Source: Lentzea albidocapillata subsp. violacea (GTDB taxonomy: Bacteria; Actinomycetota; Actinomycetes; Mycobacteriales; Pseudonocardiaceae). Taken from it: DNA of 64,000 nucleotides. Position 1 is the first letter of the stretch. Each line of letters begins with the position of its first letter. Shown here one piece after another: positions 46,030 through 56,659 of the stretch. Location of the stretch: assembly GCF_900100275.1 (NCBI RefSeq), contig NZ_FNET01000005.1:310001-374000 (forward strand), given 5' to 3'. The notes beneath the pieces are model-generated. The model worked only from the letters and a program-made list of their open reading frames with translations. It was not told where the DNA came from and made no database searches. The position numbers and the translations under genes were made by a program.

Positions 46030-47490
46030 ATGACGGAAAACATCCAGAGCACAGAGTTCGACCCGGAGTTCGACGGCACCTGGGAAGAGGAGGACTTCTC
46101 CACAGGTGACTACGAACGCGTCGAGCGCGCCGCATTGCGTCGTGTCGCGGGCCTGTCCACCGAGCTCGAGGACATCACCGAGGTCGAGTACCGGCAGCTC
46201 CGCCTGGAGCGGGTCGTGCTCGTCGGGGTGTGGACCGAGGGCACCGCCGCCGACTCCGACGCGTCGATGGCCGAACTGGCCCGCCTCGCCGAAACCGCGG
46301 GTTCCGAGGTGCTCGAAGGCGTCGTGCAGCGGCGGGACAAGCCCGACGCGGCGACGTACATCGGGTCCGGCAAGGTCTCCGAGCTGCGCGACGTCGTGCA
46401 GTCGACCGGCGCGGACACGGTGATCTGCGACGGCGAGCTCTCGCCAGGCCAGCTGCGTCAGCTGGAGGAGAAGCTCAAGGTCAAGGTCGTCGACCGCACC
46501 GCGCTCATCCTGGACATCTTCGCGCAGCACGCGCAGTCCAAGGAGGGCAAGGCCCAGGTCGAGCTGGCCCAGCTGCAGTACCTGATGCCGCGCCTGCGCG
46601 GCTGGGGTGAGTCGTTGTCGCGGCAGGCCGGTGGTCGTGCCGGTGGCGGCAACGGCGGTGTGGGTCTGCGTGGTCCCGGTGAGACCAAGATCGAGACCGA
46701 CCGCCGCCGGATCCGCGCGCGCATCTCGAAGCTGCGCCGCGAGATCGCCGCGATCGGCGTCATCCGCGAGACCAAGCGGGGCCGCCGCACGGCGAACGAG
46801 ATCCCGAGCATCGCGATCGCGGGCTACACGAACGCGGGCAAGTCGTCGCTGCTCAACGCGCTGACGGGCGCCGGTGTCCTGGTGGAGGACGCGCTGTTCG
46901 CCACCCTCGACCCGACGACGCGCCGCGCGCTGACGCCCGAAGGCCTGCCGTACACGCTGACGGACACGGTCGGCTTCGTCCGGCACCTGCCGCACCAGCT
47001 GGTCGAGGCGTTCCGCTCGACCCTGGAGGAGGTCGGTCAGTCCGATCTGCTCGTGCACGTGGTCGACGGCTCCGACGGCATGCCGGAGAAGCAGGTCAAG
47101 GCCGTGCGCGAGGTCCTCGCCGAGATCAACGACAAGACGGACACGCCGATGCCGCGCGAGCTGCTCGTCGTGAACAAGATCGACGCGGTGGGCAACCTGG
47201 GCATGGCCCGGCTGCGGCACCTGTTCCCGGACGCGTCGTTCGTGTCGGCGCACTCGGGCCTCGGCATCGAGGAGCTGAAGGTCCGCATCGCCGAGCTGAT
47301 GCCACGTCCCGAGGTCGTGGTCGAGGCTCTCGTGCCGTACGCGCGCGGTGAGGTCGTCGCCCGCGTGCACCGCGACGGCGAGGTGCTGTCCGAGAAGCAC
47401 ACGGAGTCGGGCACGCTGCTCAACGCCCGCGTGCGCCCGGACCTCGCGGGTGTGCTCGAGGAGTTCGCGACGAACGGGACGCCTGCTTGA
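46030..47490 (+). CDS. hflX: GTPase HflX
   Basis: 486 aa from ATG 46030. An acidic N-terminal extension is followed by the HflX domain (VVDRTALILDIFAQHAQSKEGKAQVELAQL, GPGETKIETDRR) and the GTPase motifs G1 GYTNAGKSS, G3 DTVGFVRHLP and G4 NKID. Ribosome-binding GTPase; in mycobacteria it is linked to ribosome rescue under stress and antibiotics. The next gene starts inside its stop codon. Confidence 0.95.
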   Translation: MTENIQSTEFDPEFDGTWEEEDFSTGDYERVERAALRRVAGLSTELEDITEVEYRQLRLERVVLVGVWTEGTAADSDASMAELARLAETAGSEVLEGVVQRRDKPDAATYIGSGKVSELRDVVQSTGADTVICDGELSPGQLRQLEEKLKVKVVDRTALILDIFAQHAQSKEGKAQVELAQLQYLMPRLRGWGESLSRQAGGRAGGGNGGVGLRGPGETKIETDRRRIRARISKLRREIAAIGVIRETKRGRRTANEIPSIAIAGYTNAGKSSLLNALTGAGVLVEDALFATLDPTTRRALTPEGLPYTLTDTVGFVRHLPHQLVEAFRSTLEEVGQSDLLVHVVDGSDGMPEKQVKAVREVLAEINDKTDTPMPRELLVVNKIDAVGNLGMARLRHLFPDASFVSAHSGLGIEELKVRIAELMPRPEVVVEALVPYARGEVVARVHRDGEVLSEKHTESGTLLNARVRPDLAGVLEEFATNGTPA

Positions 47491-48437
47491 TCCTCCCGCC
47501 TCCACCGGTGGACGTGTGCCCGGTAGCCATGCAGGAGCTCTCCGGGCTCACGTCCGACGGAAAACAGCTCTTCGCCGTCAGCGACAGCGACAACGGCACG
47601 CTGCGCATCCAGGTCATGGGCCGTGACTGCGTGGTGACGCGCACGATCACGGCGCCCGTCGACCCGTACGACGTCGAAGACCTGGCGATGACGCCAGACG
47701 GCACCCTCTGGGCGTCCGACACCGGCGACAACAACAAGTCCCGCTCCACGGTCGCCTTGCACAAGGTCTCGCCAACAGGTGCCGTGGAGCGGTTCCGCGT
47801 CACGTACCCGGACGGCAAGCACGACGCCGAGGCGTTGTTCATCGACAAGTCCGGAACGCCGTACATCATCACCAAGGAACCCCTCGGCTCCGCACTGGTA
47901 TATCGCCCGACGGCCCCGCTCCGAACTGATATATCGGTGCCGTTGGAGCAGGTCACACGCGTGTCGCTGGCGACGACGGACACCCCCGGCGGCCCGCTGG
48001 AAGGCACCCTCGACTCGCGCCTGGTGACCGGAGCCGCCTCGACCGCCGACGGCTCCGTCATCGCCCTGCGCACCTACACCGACGCCTACCTGTACCCGGT
48101 CCCCGACGGCGACGTCGTCAAGGCCCTGTCCGGCGACCCGGTCCGCGTCCCGCTGCCGAACGAACCCCAGGGCGAGGCCATCGCCTTCGACCCGGACGGC
48201 ACCCTGCTCTCCGCCTCCGAGGGCGCCGGCACCGCGATCCGCGCCGTCGCGGGCGCCGCGGCCCTGGCCCAGCCACCCCCGCCGACGACCACGACACCAC
48301 CGCCCGCCGCAGACCAGTCCGAAGCGGCCCCGCCGGCGTCGTCGTCCTGGCAGAACTGGCCTCTGGCGCTGACCCTGGGCGGCATCGTGCTGATCGCCGC
48401 CCTGGTCATCGGCCTGCGTCTGCGCCGCCGCGCCTGA
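47487..48437 (+). CDS. Propeller-like protein with C-terminal membrane anchor, no visible signal peptide
   Basis: 316 aa from TTG 47487 (4-bp overlap with hflX). Repeated strand motifs (LSGLTSDGKQLFAVSDSDNG, DVEDLAMTPDGTLWASDTGDN, GEAIAFDPDGTLLSASEG) suggest a beta-propeller. Then a Pro/Thr-rich linker, one membrane helix (WPLALTLGGIVLIAALVIGL) and an RLRRRA tail, the layout of a surface-anchored exported protein. Yet the N-terminus MILPPPPVDVCPVAMQ is not a signal peptide. The start may be wrong, or export unusual. Similar anchored proteins follow hflX in mycobacteria (Rv2721c region). Confidence 0.7.
   Translation: MILPPPPVDVCPVAMQELSGLTSDGKQLFAVSDSDNGTLRIQVMGRDCVVTRTITAPVDPYDVEDLAMTPDGTLWASDTGDNNKSRSTVALHKVSPTGAVERFRVTYPDGKHDAEALFIDKSGTPYIITKEPLGSALVYRPTAPLRTDISVPLEQVTRVSLATTDTPGGPLEGTLDSRLVTGAASTADGSVIALRTYTDAYLYPVPDGDVVKALSGDPVRVPLPNEPQGEAIAFDPDGTLLSASEGAGTAIRAVAGAAALAQPPPPTTTTPPPAADQSEAAPPASSSWQNWPLALTLGGIVLIAALVIGLRLRRRA
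47924..47939. repeat. AT-rich palindrome copy inside coding sequence
   Basis: AACTGATATATCGGTG, core 47928-47935; read in frame as ACT GAT ATA TCG GTG (Thr-Asp-Ile-Ser-Val). A half-site TATATCG lies 28 bp upstream at 47899. Confidence 0.62.
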
Positions 48438-48440
48438 CGG

Positions 48441-49559
48441 TCAGTCCCAGGCGACGGGCATCCGTTCCAGGCCGCCGATCACCACACTCGCCCGATGCGG
48501 CAACTCGCTCTCGGGAACGGCCAGCCGCAGCTTCGGGAACCGGGTGAAGAGGCCGGGAAAGGCGATCTTCAACTCGATCCGCGCGAGGTGCTGCCCGATG
48601 CACTGGTGGATGCCGTGCCCGAACGCAAGATGCCCGATCGCTCCCCGAGCCAGGTCGAGGGCGTCCGGATCGGCATAGCGCGCCGGATCCCGGTTCGCCG
48701 ACCCCAGCTCGACGAACACGGTGTCGCCCGCGCGCACGACGACGCCGTCGATCTCGACGTCCTCCAACGCGGTACGCGCCGTAGCGGGCGTCAAACTGAT
48801 ATATCGGAGCAACTCCTCGACCGCCGCACCCGGATCGGCGAGCATCGCCTGCACCCGAGCCGGCTCGCGAAGCAGTTCCAACGCGCCGAGCGACAACATG
48901 TTCGTGGTCGTGTCGAGCCCGCCCCCGAGCAACGCCATGCCCATCGCCGCCATCTCGTCGTCGGTGAGCGGTGCCCCGCCCGCCTCCGAGTGGACGAGGT
49001 CGCTCAGCACGTCGTCCGTCGGCTCAGCCCGCTTGGCCGCGACCATCTCCAGCATGAACTCCTGCAGCCTTCCGAACGCCGCGAACATCGCCTCGGCCTC
49101 GCCGGCCTCCGCGCCGCTCGCCCCGGTCAGCACCATCGCGTCCTGCTGGAACTCGGTTCGCCGCTCGTACGGAACGCCGAGCAACTCGCAGATCATCAGC
49201 CCCGGCACTGGCACCGCGAAGTGCTCGACCAGATCAGCGGGAGACCCCTGAGCGGCCAGCGCGTCGAGGTGCTCAGCCGTGATCACCTCGAGCCGCTCGG
49301 TGAGCAGCCGCATCCGCCGCACCGTGAACTGACCGGTCAGCCTGCTCCGGTACCGGGTGTGGTCCGGCGGGTCGTGGTCGGTGAACGCACCGGGCGGCGA
49401 CGGCGGCGCGTCCCCAGGGCTGCCCGGCCCGAACGGGTTGTGCATCAGATCCGGCCGGATGCTGAACCTGCCGTCCGCGAGCACCGCGCGCACAGTCGCG
49501 TGATCGTGCGCCCGCCAGCCGACGTGCCCGTCCGGGTACGTCATCGGACTCAGTGGCAT
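48441..49559 (-). CDS. Cytochrome P450
   Basis: 372 aa. I-helix oxygen-activation motif GGGLDTTTN, ExxR in the K-helix (EELLRYI), haem-binding loop FGHGIHQCIGQHLAR. Short class I bacterial form, needing separate ferredoxin and reductase, which are not nearby. The N-terminus (MPLSPMTYPDGHVGWRAH) is shorter than in many CYP105-type enzymes. Divergent from a regulator with repeat D in the 110-bp gap. An AT-rich palindrome in the K-helix region is read as CGA TAT ATC AGT. Confidence 0.93.
   Translation of the reverse strand: MPLSPMTYPDGHVGWRAHDHATVRAVLADGRFSIRPDLMHNPFGPGSPGDAPPSPPGAFTDHDPPDHTRYRSRLTGQFTVRRMRLLTERLEVITAEHLDALAAQGSPADLVEHFAVPVPGLMICELLGVPYERRTEFQQDAMVLTGASGAEAGEAEAMFAAFGRLQEFMLEMVAAKRAEPTDDVLSDLVHSEAGGAPLTDDEMAAMGMALLGGGLDTTTNMLSLGALELLREPARVQAMLADPGAAVEELLRYISLTPATARTALEDVEIDGVVVRAGDTVFVELGSANRDPARYADPDALDLARGAIGHLAFGHGIHQCIGQHLARIELKIAFPGLFTRFPKLRLAVPESELPHRASVVIGGLERMPVAWD
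48795..48808. repeat. AT-rich palindrome copy inside the P450 gene
   Basis: AACTGATATATCGG, core 48798-48805; on the coding strand it gives Arg-Tyr-Ile-Ser at the K-helix. Confidence 0.6.
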
Positions 49560-49596
49560 TGTCTCCCCCTTGCAACGAGGTTCTTTCCCCTACCTG

Positions 49597-49647
49597 CAAG
49601 CTAAAAACGTTTGCGGACGAAGTCAAAAGACTCATTGCAATGGCTTG
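49597..49647. repeat. REP-like repeat, copy D
   Basis: 38 bp (49607-49644) identical to copy B at 23555-23592, with different outer ends (CAAGC/GCTTG, 5-bp inverted). It lies in the divergent gap between the P450 and the HTH regulator, ending 23 bp before the latter's GTG. Confidence 0.8.
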
Positions 49648-49669
49648 AAGCGCAAGGCACCATGGTGTC

Positions 49670-50410
49670 GTGCCTGGTAAGCGACTAGACGAAGAAGAAC
49701 GGCAGCTCATCGCCCAGTTCCTCTGGGACGGGCTGGGGTACTCCGAAATCGGGAGGCGGTTGCAAAGGCCTGCCTCGACGATCCAGCGCGAGGTGGCCCG
49801 CAACGGCGGCCACAACAGCTACCGGCCGGGCGCCGCGCACCGTGCGGCGAGCGAACGAGCCATGCGCCGGATGCCCGCTGTCGACGACCTCGACGTCGAC
49901 GAGGAGGCGTACTCGTTCGACCGGAGTCCGGCGCAGGTGCAGGAGTTCCACCTGAGGCTGGTCGCGGTCTTCCGGCAGACCGGGCTGACGCGCACGGCGG
50001 CGCGGATCCTCGCGGAGATCTTCATGACCGACCGGGGCAGCCTGTCCGCGACGGAACTCGTGCTGCGGCTGTCGGTGAGCCCGGGAACGGTCTCGCGGTC
50101 GACCGCCTACCTGCAGGAACTGGACCTGCTGCACGCGGAACGCGACGGCAAGCGCATGCGCTACTTCCTGGGCGACGACCTCTGGTACCGGGCATGGCTG
50201 TCGAGCGCCCAGCGCAACTCGATCTGGGCGCAGACAGGACTGGACGGTGCCGAGATCTTCGGTCTCGGCACCCCGGTCGGAGCCCGCCTCAAGGACATGG
50301 GCCAGTTCTTCGCGTTCGTCGTGGTGGACATGGAGGCCACCAGGGACAAGTGGCTCGACTTCTTCGAGAAGAAGAAGCGGGCCCGCGGGGAAACTACGGC
50401 AGACGCCTGA
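49670..50410 (+). CDS. IS30-type HTH fused to GbsR/MarR-like winged helix
   Basis: 246 aa, GTG start. N-terminal HTH_38, as in IS30 transposases: [41 protein letters not shown]. There is no DDE domain. The C-terminal part is a GbsR/MarR-like winged helix ([47 protein letters not shown]) with a helical tail. Two DNA-binding domains in one chain suggest recognition of two half-sites. It could control the divergent P450. It starts 23 bp from repeat D. The last 17 bp overlap the end of lexA. Confidence 0.85.
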   Translation: MPGKRLDEEERQLIAQFLWDGLGYSEIGRRLQRPASTIQREVARNGGHNSYRPGAAHRAASERAMRRMPAVDDLDVDEEAYSFDRSPAQVQEFHLRLVAVFRQTGLTRTAARILAEIFMTDRGSLSATELVLRLSVSPGTVSRSTAYLQELDLLHAERDGKRMRYFLGDDLWYRAWLSSAQRNSIWAQTGLDGAEIFGLGTPVGARLKDMGQFFAFVVVDMEATRDKWLDFFEKKKRARGETTADA

Positions 50411-51086
50411 GCACCGTCACGACCTTGCCCAGGATGGTGGCCTCGTCGCCGTTGATCGGCTGGTAGGCCGTGTTGTGCGGCATCAGCCACACGTGGCCGT
50501 CCTTGCGCTTGAACGTCTTCACGGTCGCCTCGCCGTCGATCATGGCGGCGACGATCTCGCCCTGGTCGGCGGTGGGCTGCTTGCGGATCACGACCCAGTC
50601 GCCGTCGGTGATCGCGGCGTCGATCATCGAGTCACCGACGACGCGCAGCAGGAACAGTTCGCCCTCGCCGACGATCTCGCGCGGCAGCGGGAACACGTCC
50701 TCGATCGCCTCCTCGGCCAGGATCGGGCCACCGGCCGCGATCCGGCCGAGCATCGGCACGTACGCGGGCGTCGGCTTGGACATCGGGTCTAGGCCCGCGT
50801 CGATCTCGTTGGGCAGCATCCCCACCGCGCGCGGGCGGTTCGGGTCGCGGCGCAGGAAGCCCTTCCGCTCCAGCGCGCGCAGCTGGTACGCGACCGACGA
50901 GGTCGACGTCAGCCCCACGGCCTCACCGATTTCACGCACGCTCGGCGGGTAGCCGAATCGGTCGACCCAATCGCGAATCACGTCGAGCACTTTGCGCTGG
51001 CGCAAAGTCAGGCCGGCGTTTCCCGCGATCTCACTCACCGCTGCGCCCACAAGAGCTGGGTCCGGCTCGATCGTCTTGCCTGCCAC
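50394..51086 (-). CDS. lexA: SOS repressor LexA
   Basis: 230 aa from GTG 51086, with GAGGAGG upstream. Winged helix [44 protein letters not shown]; cleavage site Ala118-Gly119 (GRIAAGGPI); catalytic Ser153 (GDSMID) and Lys190 (EATVKTF). Represses SOS genes until cleaved on RecA filaments. An SOS box lies about 92 bp upstream, so it is autoregulated. Confidence 0.96.
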   Translation of the reverse strand: MAGKTIEPDPALVGAAVSEIAGNAGLTLRQRKVLDVIRDWVDRFGYPPSVREIGEAVGLTSTSSVAYQLRALERKGFLRRDPNRPRAVGMLPNEIDAGLDPMSKPTPAYVPMLGRIAAGGPILAEEAIEDVFPLPREIVGEGELFLLRVVGDSMIDAAITDGDWVVIRKQPTADQGEIVAAMIDGEATVKTFKRKDGHVWLMPHNTAYQPINGDEATILGKVVTVLRRLP

Positions 51087-51177
51087 GGTCGCTGTCCTCC
51101 TCGCCGCCCCCAGTTCGAATGGGATTCCGGCCTCCGTCGATCTTCGTGGTCGACGGTAGTCGTGTTTGCTGCACAGA

Positions 51178-51193
51178 TCAAACACCTGTTCGA
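51178..51193. promoter_or_regulatory. SOS box upstream of lexA
   Basis: TCAAACACCTGTTCGA, one mismatch to TCGAAC-N4-GTTCGA. Confidence 0.8.
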
Positions 51194-51258
51194 GGTATTT
51201 GGGCGCGTGTTGTGGCGTCAGGGCGGCGGGTCTGGTAGAAATTCGCACGGACGTTCGA

Positions 51259-51274
51259 TCGAACCCCTGTTCGA
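51259..51274. promoter_or_regulatory. SOS box before the small membrane-protein gene
   Basis: TCGAACCCCTGTTCGA, a perfect consensus match, 32 bp before the ATG of the following gene. Confidence 0.9.
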
Positions 51275-51305
51275 TCATGGTGGTTGACCTGCGATGGAGG
51301 TCGTG

Positions 51306-51578
51306 ATGGCGGTGCTCGTCGAGAAGCGGATGCGGGTAGTCGAAGACGCGGACGTCGCAGCGGGACGTCCACTCCGTTCGGGTCCTCGTGTCATGCCGCG
51401 CAGGCCGGCGACCAAGCCGCGCCCGCTCGTGGTGCCCACGTCGCGCGAGTCGAGCTCGTGTGAGGTCCGGCCGAAGCGCGAGTCGCTGTTCGAACTCATC
51501 GCGGTCGGTGTCCTGAGCGCACTGACGGTGGTCGCGCTCGGCGTGCTCTACCTACAGCAGGCGGGGGTCACCCCGTAG
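51306..51578 (+). CDS. Small SOS-controlled membrane protein at the ChiZ/DivS position, no LysM domain
   Basis: 90 aa, ATG with GGAGGTCGTG upstream. A basic cytoplasmic region of about 60 residues is followed by one membrane helix ([23 protein letters not shown]) and a six-residue tail. It sits between lexA and nrdR, exactly where mycobacteria and corynebacteria have the SOS-induced cell-division inhibitors ChiZ (Rv2719c) and DivS. Those proteins share this topology, but Rv2719c also has an external LysM domain that is absent here. It ends at a strong terminator. Role as division inhibitor is inferred from position and the SOS box. Confidence 0.78.
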   Translation: MAVLVEKRMRVVEDADVAAGRPLRSGPRVMPRRPATKPRPLVVPTSRESSSCEVRPKRESLFELIAVGVLSALTVVALGVLYLQQAGVTP

Positions 51579-51606
51579 GTCTGCCCCTACATCTTGTGTT
51601 TCGGTG

Positions 51607-51647
51607 CCCGCCGTGACGTGAACGCTCCGTCACCGGCGGGTTTTTTT
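51607..51647 (+). terminator. Rho-independent terminator
   Basis: CCCGCCGTGACG pairs with CGTCACCGGCGGG (one bulge), followed by seven T residues; 28 bp after the small SOS gene. An unusually complete U-tract for this genome. Confidence 0.92.
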
Positions 51648-51718
51648 GCGTAATCGCCGCTGATCGGCGCAACGTTCCCCCGTTCGAGTGGTGTGTCGAG
51701 TTGCGTTGCTCCCCTGCG

Positions 51719-51751
51719 GCGATCTAGGTTCAACCCCTACATCTAGTGGTT
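51719..51751. promoter_or_regulatory. Candidate NrdR boxes before nrdR-nrdJ
   Basis: CCTACATCTAGTGGTT (51736-51751) resembles actinobacterial NrdR boxes (core ACATCTAGTG). A weaker GATCTAGG lies 20 bp upstream, about two helical turns. A similar CTACATCTTGTG occurs at 51588, before the terminator. The rest of 51648-51838 shows no gene and no cobalamin riboswitch that I can recognise. Confidence 0.5.
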
Positions 51752-51838
51752 ACACCGTCGTAAGTAGTCCACAGGTTGTGGGTAACCCGACCAGTGAGGC
51801 TGCTGCGGTAGGTGCTGCGCTGAGAAGGGGGAAGTGGC

Positions 51839-52309
51839 GTGCGGTGTCCGTTCTGCCGTCATTCGGACTCACGGGTGGTCGACTCCCGTGAAGTCGACGA
51901 GGGACAGGTGATCCGTCGTCGCCGCTCCTGCAACAGCTGCAGCCGCAGGTTCACCACGGTCGAAGAAGCGGTTCTCGCCGTGGTCAAGCGCTCCGGGGTG
52001 ACGGAGCCGTTCAGCCGCGACAAGGTGGTCGTCGGCGTGCGCAGGGCGTGTCAGGGCCGCCCGGTCGACGAGGACGCGTTCCAGCAACTCGCCCAGCGGG
52101 TGGAAGAGTCGATCCGGTCGACCGGATGCGCGGAAATCGCCAGTCACGAGGTGGGCCTCGCCATTCTCGGCCCCCTGCGTGAACTCGACGAGGTCGCTTA
52201 TCTGCGCTTCGCGAGCGTGTATCGCTCCTTCTCGTCGGTAGAGGACTTCGAGAAGGAAATCCTTGATCTTCGTACTGCCCGCGCCGAGGACTCACCGGCC
52301 GAGCAGTGA
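51839..52309 (+). CDS. nrdR: Transcriptional repressor NrdR
   Basis: 156 aa, GTG start. Zinc ribbon [32 protein letters not shown] and an ATP-cone ([30 protein letters not shown]). Senses ATP/dATP and represses ribonucleotide reductase genes. Directly upstream of nrdJ on the same strand, as in Streptomyces. Confidence 0.96.
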   Translation: MRCPFCRHSDSRVVDSREVDEGQVIRRRRSCNSCSRRFTTVEEAVLAVVKRSGVTEPFSRDKVVVGVRRACQGRPVDEDAFQQLAQRVEESIRSTGCAEIASHEVGLAILGPLRELDEVAYLRFASVYRSFSSVEDFEKEILDLRTARAEDSPAEQ

Positions 52310-52374
52310 TCCGCGTGCGCCCAAGCGCGCGCAACCACCATCTTTTCTAAGCACCAGCACGAGGGAGATCCACC

Positions 52375-55197
<2,823 letters not shown>

Positions 55198-55225
55198 CCA
55201 GGTAGTTGATCTGTGCGGCGGACCG

Positions 55226-55747
55226 TCACGGCAACTTGATGCCGTGACGGTCCGCCAGCTTCTTCTCGATCTCCGCGATCACGCACGCGATCGTCGACGG
55301 GTTGAGCCGCCCCTCCCCGAAGTGAACGACGGTCTTCGCGAACTCGTCCGCCGCCAGCGCCCGGCACTCGGCGTCCAGCGAGCGGTGGTCGACCGACGCC
55401 TCCTTGAAGCACTCCAGGGGCTTGCGGCCGAAGATGACCTCGAACTCCTCCCACCCGCGCAACGTCCAGTACGTCTCGTTGGCCGAGGAGGACGTCGCCC
55501 GCAGCCAGCGCCACAGGTACTGCGGGTCCTGGTGGCTCGGTGCCTCGCCGACGCACCGTCCGCACAGCAGCACGAGGTTGTCCGCGGCGCCGGTACCGCC
55601 CATCGACGCGGGCACGACAGGGCATTGCTTCAGTGAGGACCTGTAACCGCAGCGCCAGCATCGTTCGTGAGCCGTGCTCCAGTCGATGACGAGCTCGACC
55701 TCGTGCTCGACCCAGTACGCGACGATCTGCTGGTTGCTGACGCTCAT
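55226..55747 (-). CDS. HNH-like zinc-finger protein lacking catalytic His
   Basis: 173 aa. CWRCG.. and LLCGRC form the two Cys pairs of an HNH zinc site, with the usual GG...ADNLVLLC linker (MGGTGAADNLVLLC). The positions where HNH nucleases carry HH and a final His read CPVVPAS and CVGEAPS here, so nuclease activity is unlikely. The remainder is helical and Trp-rich (YLWRWLRATSSSANETYWTLRGWEEFEVIFG). Role unknown; possibly a DNA-binding remnant. Confidence 0.65.
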   Translation of the reverse strand: MSVSNQQIVAYWVEHEVELVIDWSTAHERCWRCGYRSSLKQCPVVPASMGGTGAADNLVLLCGRCVGEAPSHQDPQYLWRWLRATSSSANETYWTLRGWEEFEVIFGRKPLECFKEASVDHRSLDAECRALAADEFAKTVVHFGEGRLNPSTIACVIAEIEKKLADRHGIKLP

Positions 55748-55845
55748 GTGACCCTTCCCCAGTTGTTGCCTCCCCTGTCGGTCATGAAGGCGATTCCGTT
55801 TCGCCCACCCGCAACTGATAGAACATCTCGCATTAAGGGGGAGAG

Positions 55846-56397
55846 ATGCCTTCGTTCGACGACTTACGCCGGTACCTGCTCGGTCAGCTCAACGCGGCTG
55901 TCCGGCGTCCCGGCATGTACGGCGGTGAGGCGGTGATCCTCACCCTGCTCGACGCGCTGGCGTTCGCCGACGACCGCACGGACCGGTGGCAGACCGAGCT
56001 CGAGGCGTTGGTCAAGCGCGGCGCGGCGAACGCGGCGATGGTCAGCGGCGCGGTGCACGAGGCGCTCGGGCACCGCAGCGAGGACGTCATGGCGTCGGTG
56101 TACGCGGACCTCGCGCACCGGCAGGGCTGGCTGTCGCTCGACGCCGACAGCCGGATCCCCGGCGTGCTGGGGGAGCGGGACTGCCTGCTCGACGACGTGA
56201 TCGCCGAGTACGGCGAGCCGCCGTTGTGGCTGGGCGGCACGAATCCCAAGTACTCGAAGACGCTCGGCTACCCGGACCGGTCGGGTGCGCTGGTGTTCTT
56301 CCACTTCATGCCGGAGATGCGGCTGATGGCCACGCGGCGTGGTGAAGGCGGCTTCCGCGACAGCTTCGTCTTCACACCTGCCGGGCTGTCCCGATGA
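55846..56397 (+). CDS. Hypothetical protein
   Basis: 183 aa, ATG after GGGGGAGAG. Soluble, no signal peptide or membrane helix. Features: FDDLRRYLLGQLNAAVRRPGMYGGEAVILTLLDALAF at the N-terminus, a block HRSEDVMASVYADLAHRQGWL, and a C-terminal GYPDRSGALVFFHFMPEMRLMATRRG. No family recognised. Good codon usage and a clear ribosome site support a real gene. Confidence 0.7.
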   Translation: MPSFDDLRRYLLGQLNAAVRRPGMYGGEAVILTLLDALAFADDRTDRWQTELEALVKRGAANAAMVSGAVHEALGHRSEDVMASVYADLAHRQGWLSLDADSRIPGVLGERDCLLDDVIAEYGEPPLWLGGTNPKYSKTLGYPDRSGALVFFHFMPEMRLMATRRGEGGFRDSFVFTPAGLSR

Positions 56398-56558
56398 ACT
56401 CCTCGACCAACGGCGTGCGCCGGTGCGCGGCACACAGAGCACCTCGAAGAGGCCGCGTACGTCCTCGGCGACGGCTCGCGGGTGTGACGGCGCAGGACAC
56501 AGTGCCTTTCACGGCGTGCGTCAGGGCGAGCCCTCCCGGACTGGGTTGAGCGCTCTGA

Positions 56559-56598
56559 TCAGGACGTTTCATCCTGACGCCGTGATTTATTCATCACG
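56559..56598. promoter_or_regulatory. Two inverted repeats upstream of the Rph-like gene
   Basis: TCAGGA-N7-TCCTGA (56559-56577) and CGTGAT-N6-ATCACG (56581-56598), both perfect, 62-101 bp before the start. The second has GTGA/TCAC halves but two bases too far apart for a canonical Crp site. No rifampin-associated element (GGGGCTTGCN..) was seen. The rest of 56398-56659 holds no gene. Confidence 0.5.
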
Positions 56599-56659
56599 TG
56601 TTGAGTTTTTGGCCGAATGCTCGTAGCCTCCTCTTCAGGCGGAACCTGGAGGGGTGACC

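Noticed and set aside
51648..51838. Cobalamin riboswitch before nrdR-nrdJ
   Set aside because: No B12-box-like conserved core could be recognised.
56398..56659. Rifampin-associated element before the Rph-like gene
   Set aside because: No GGGGCTTGC-type inverted repeat found; only the two other inverted repeats reported.
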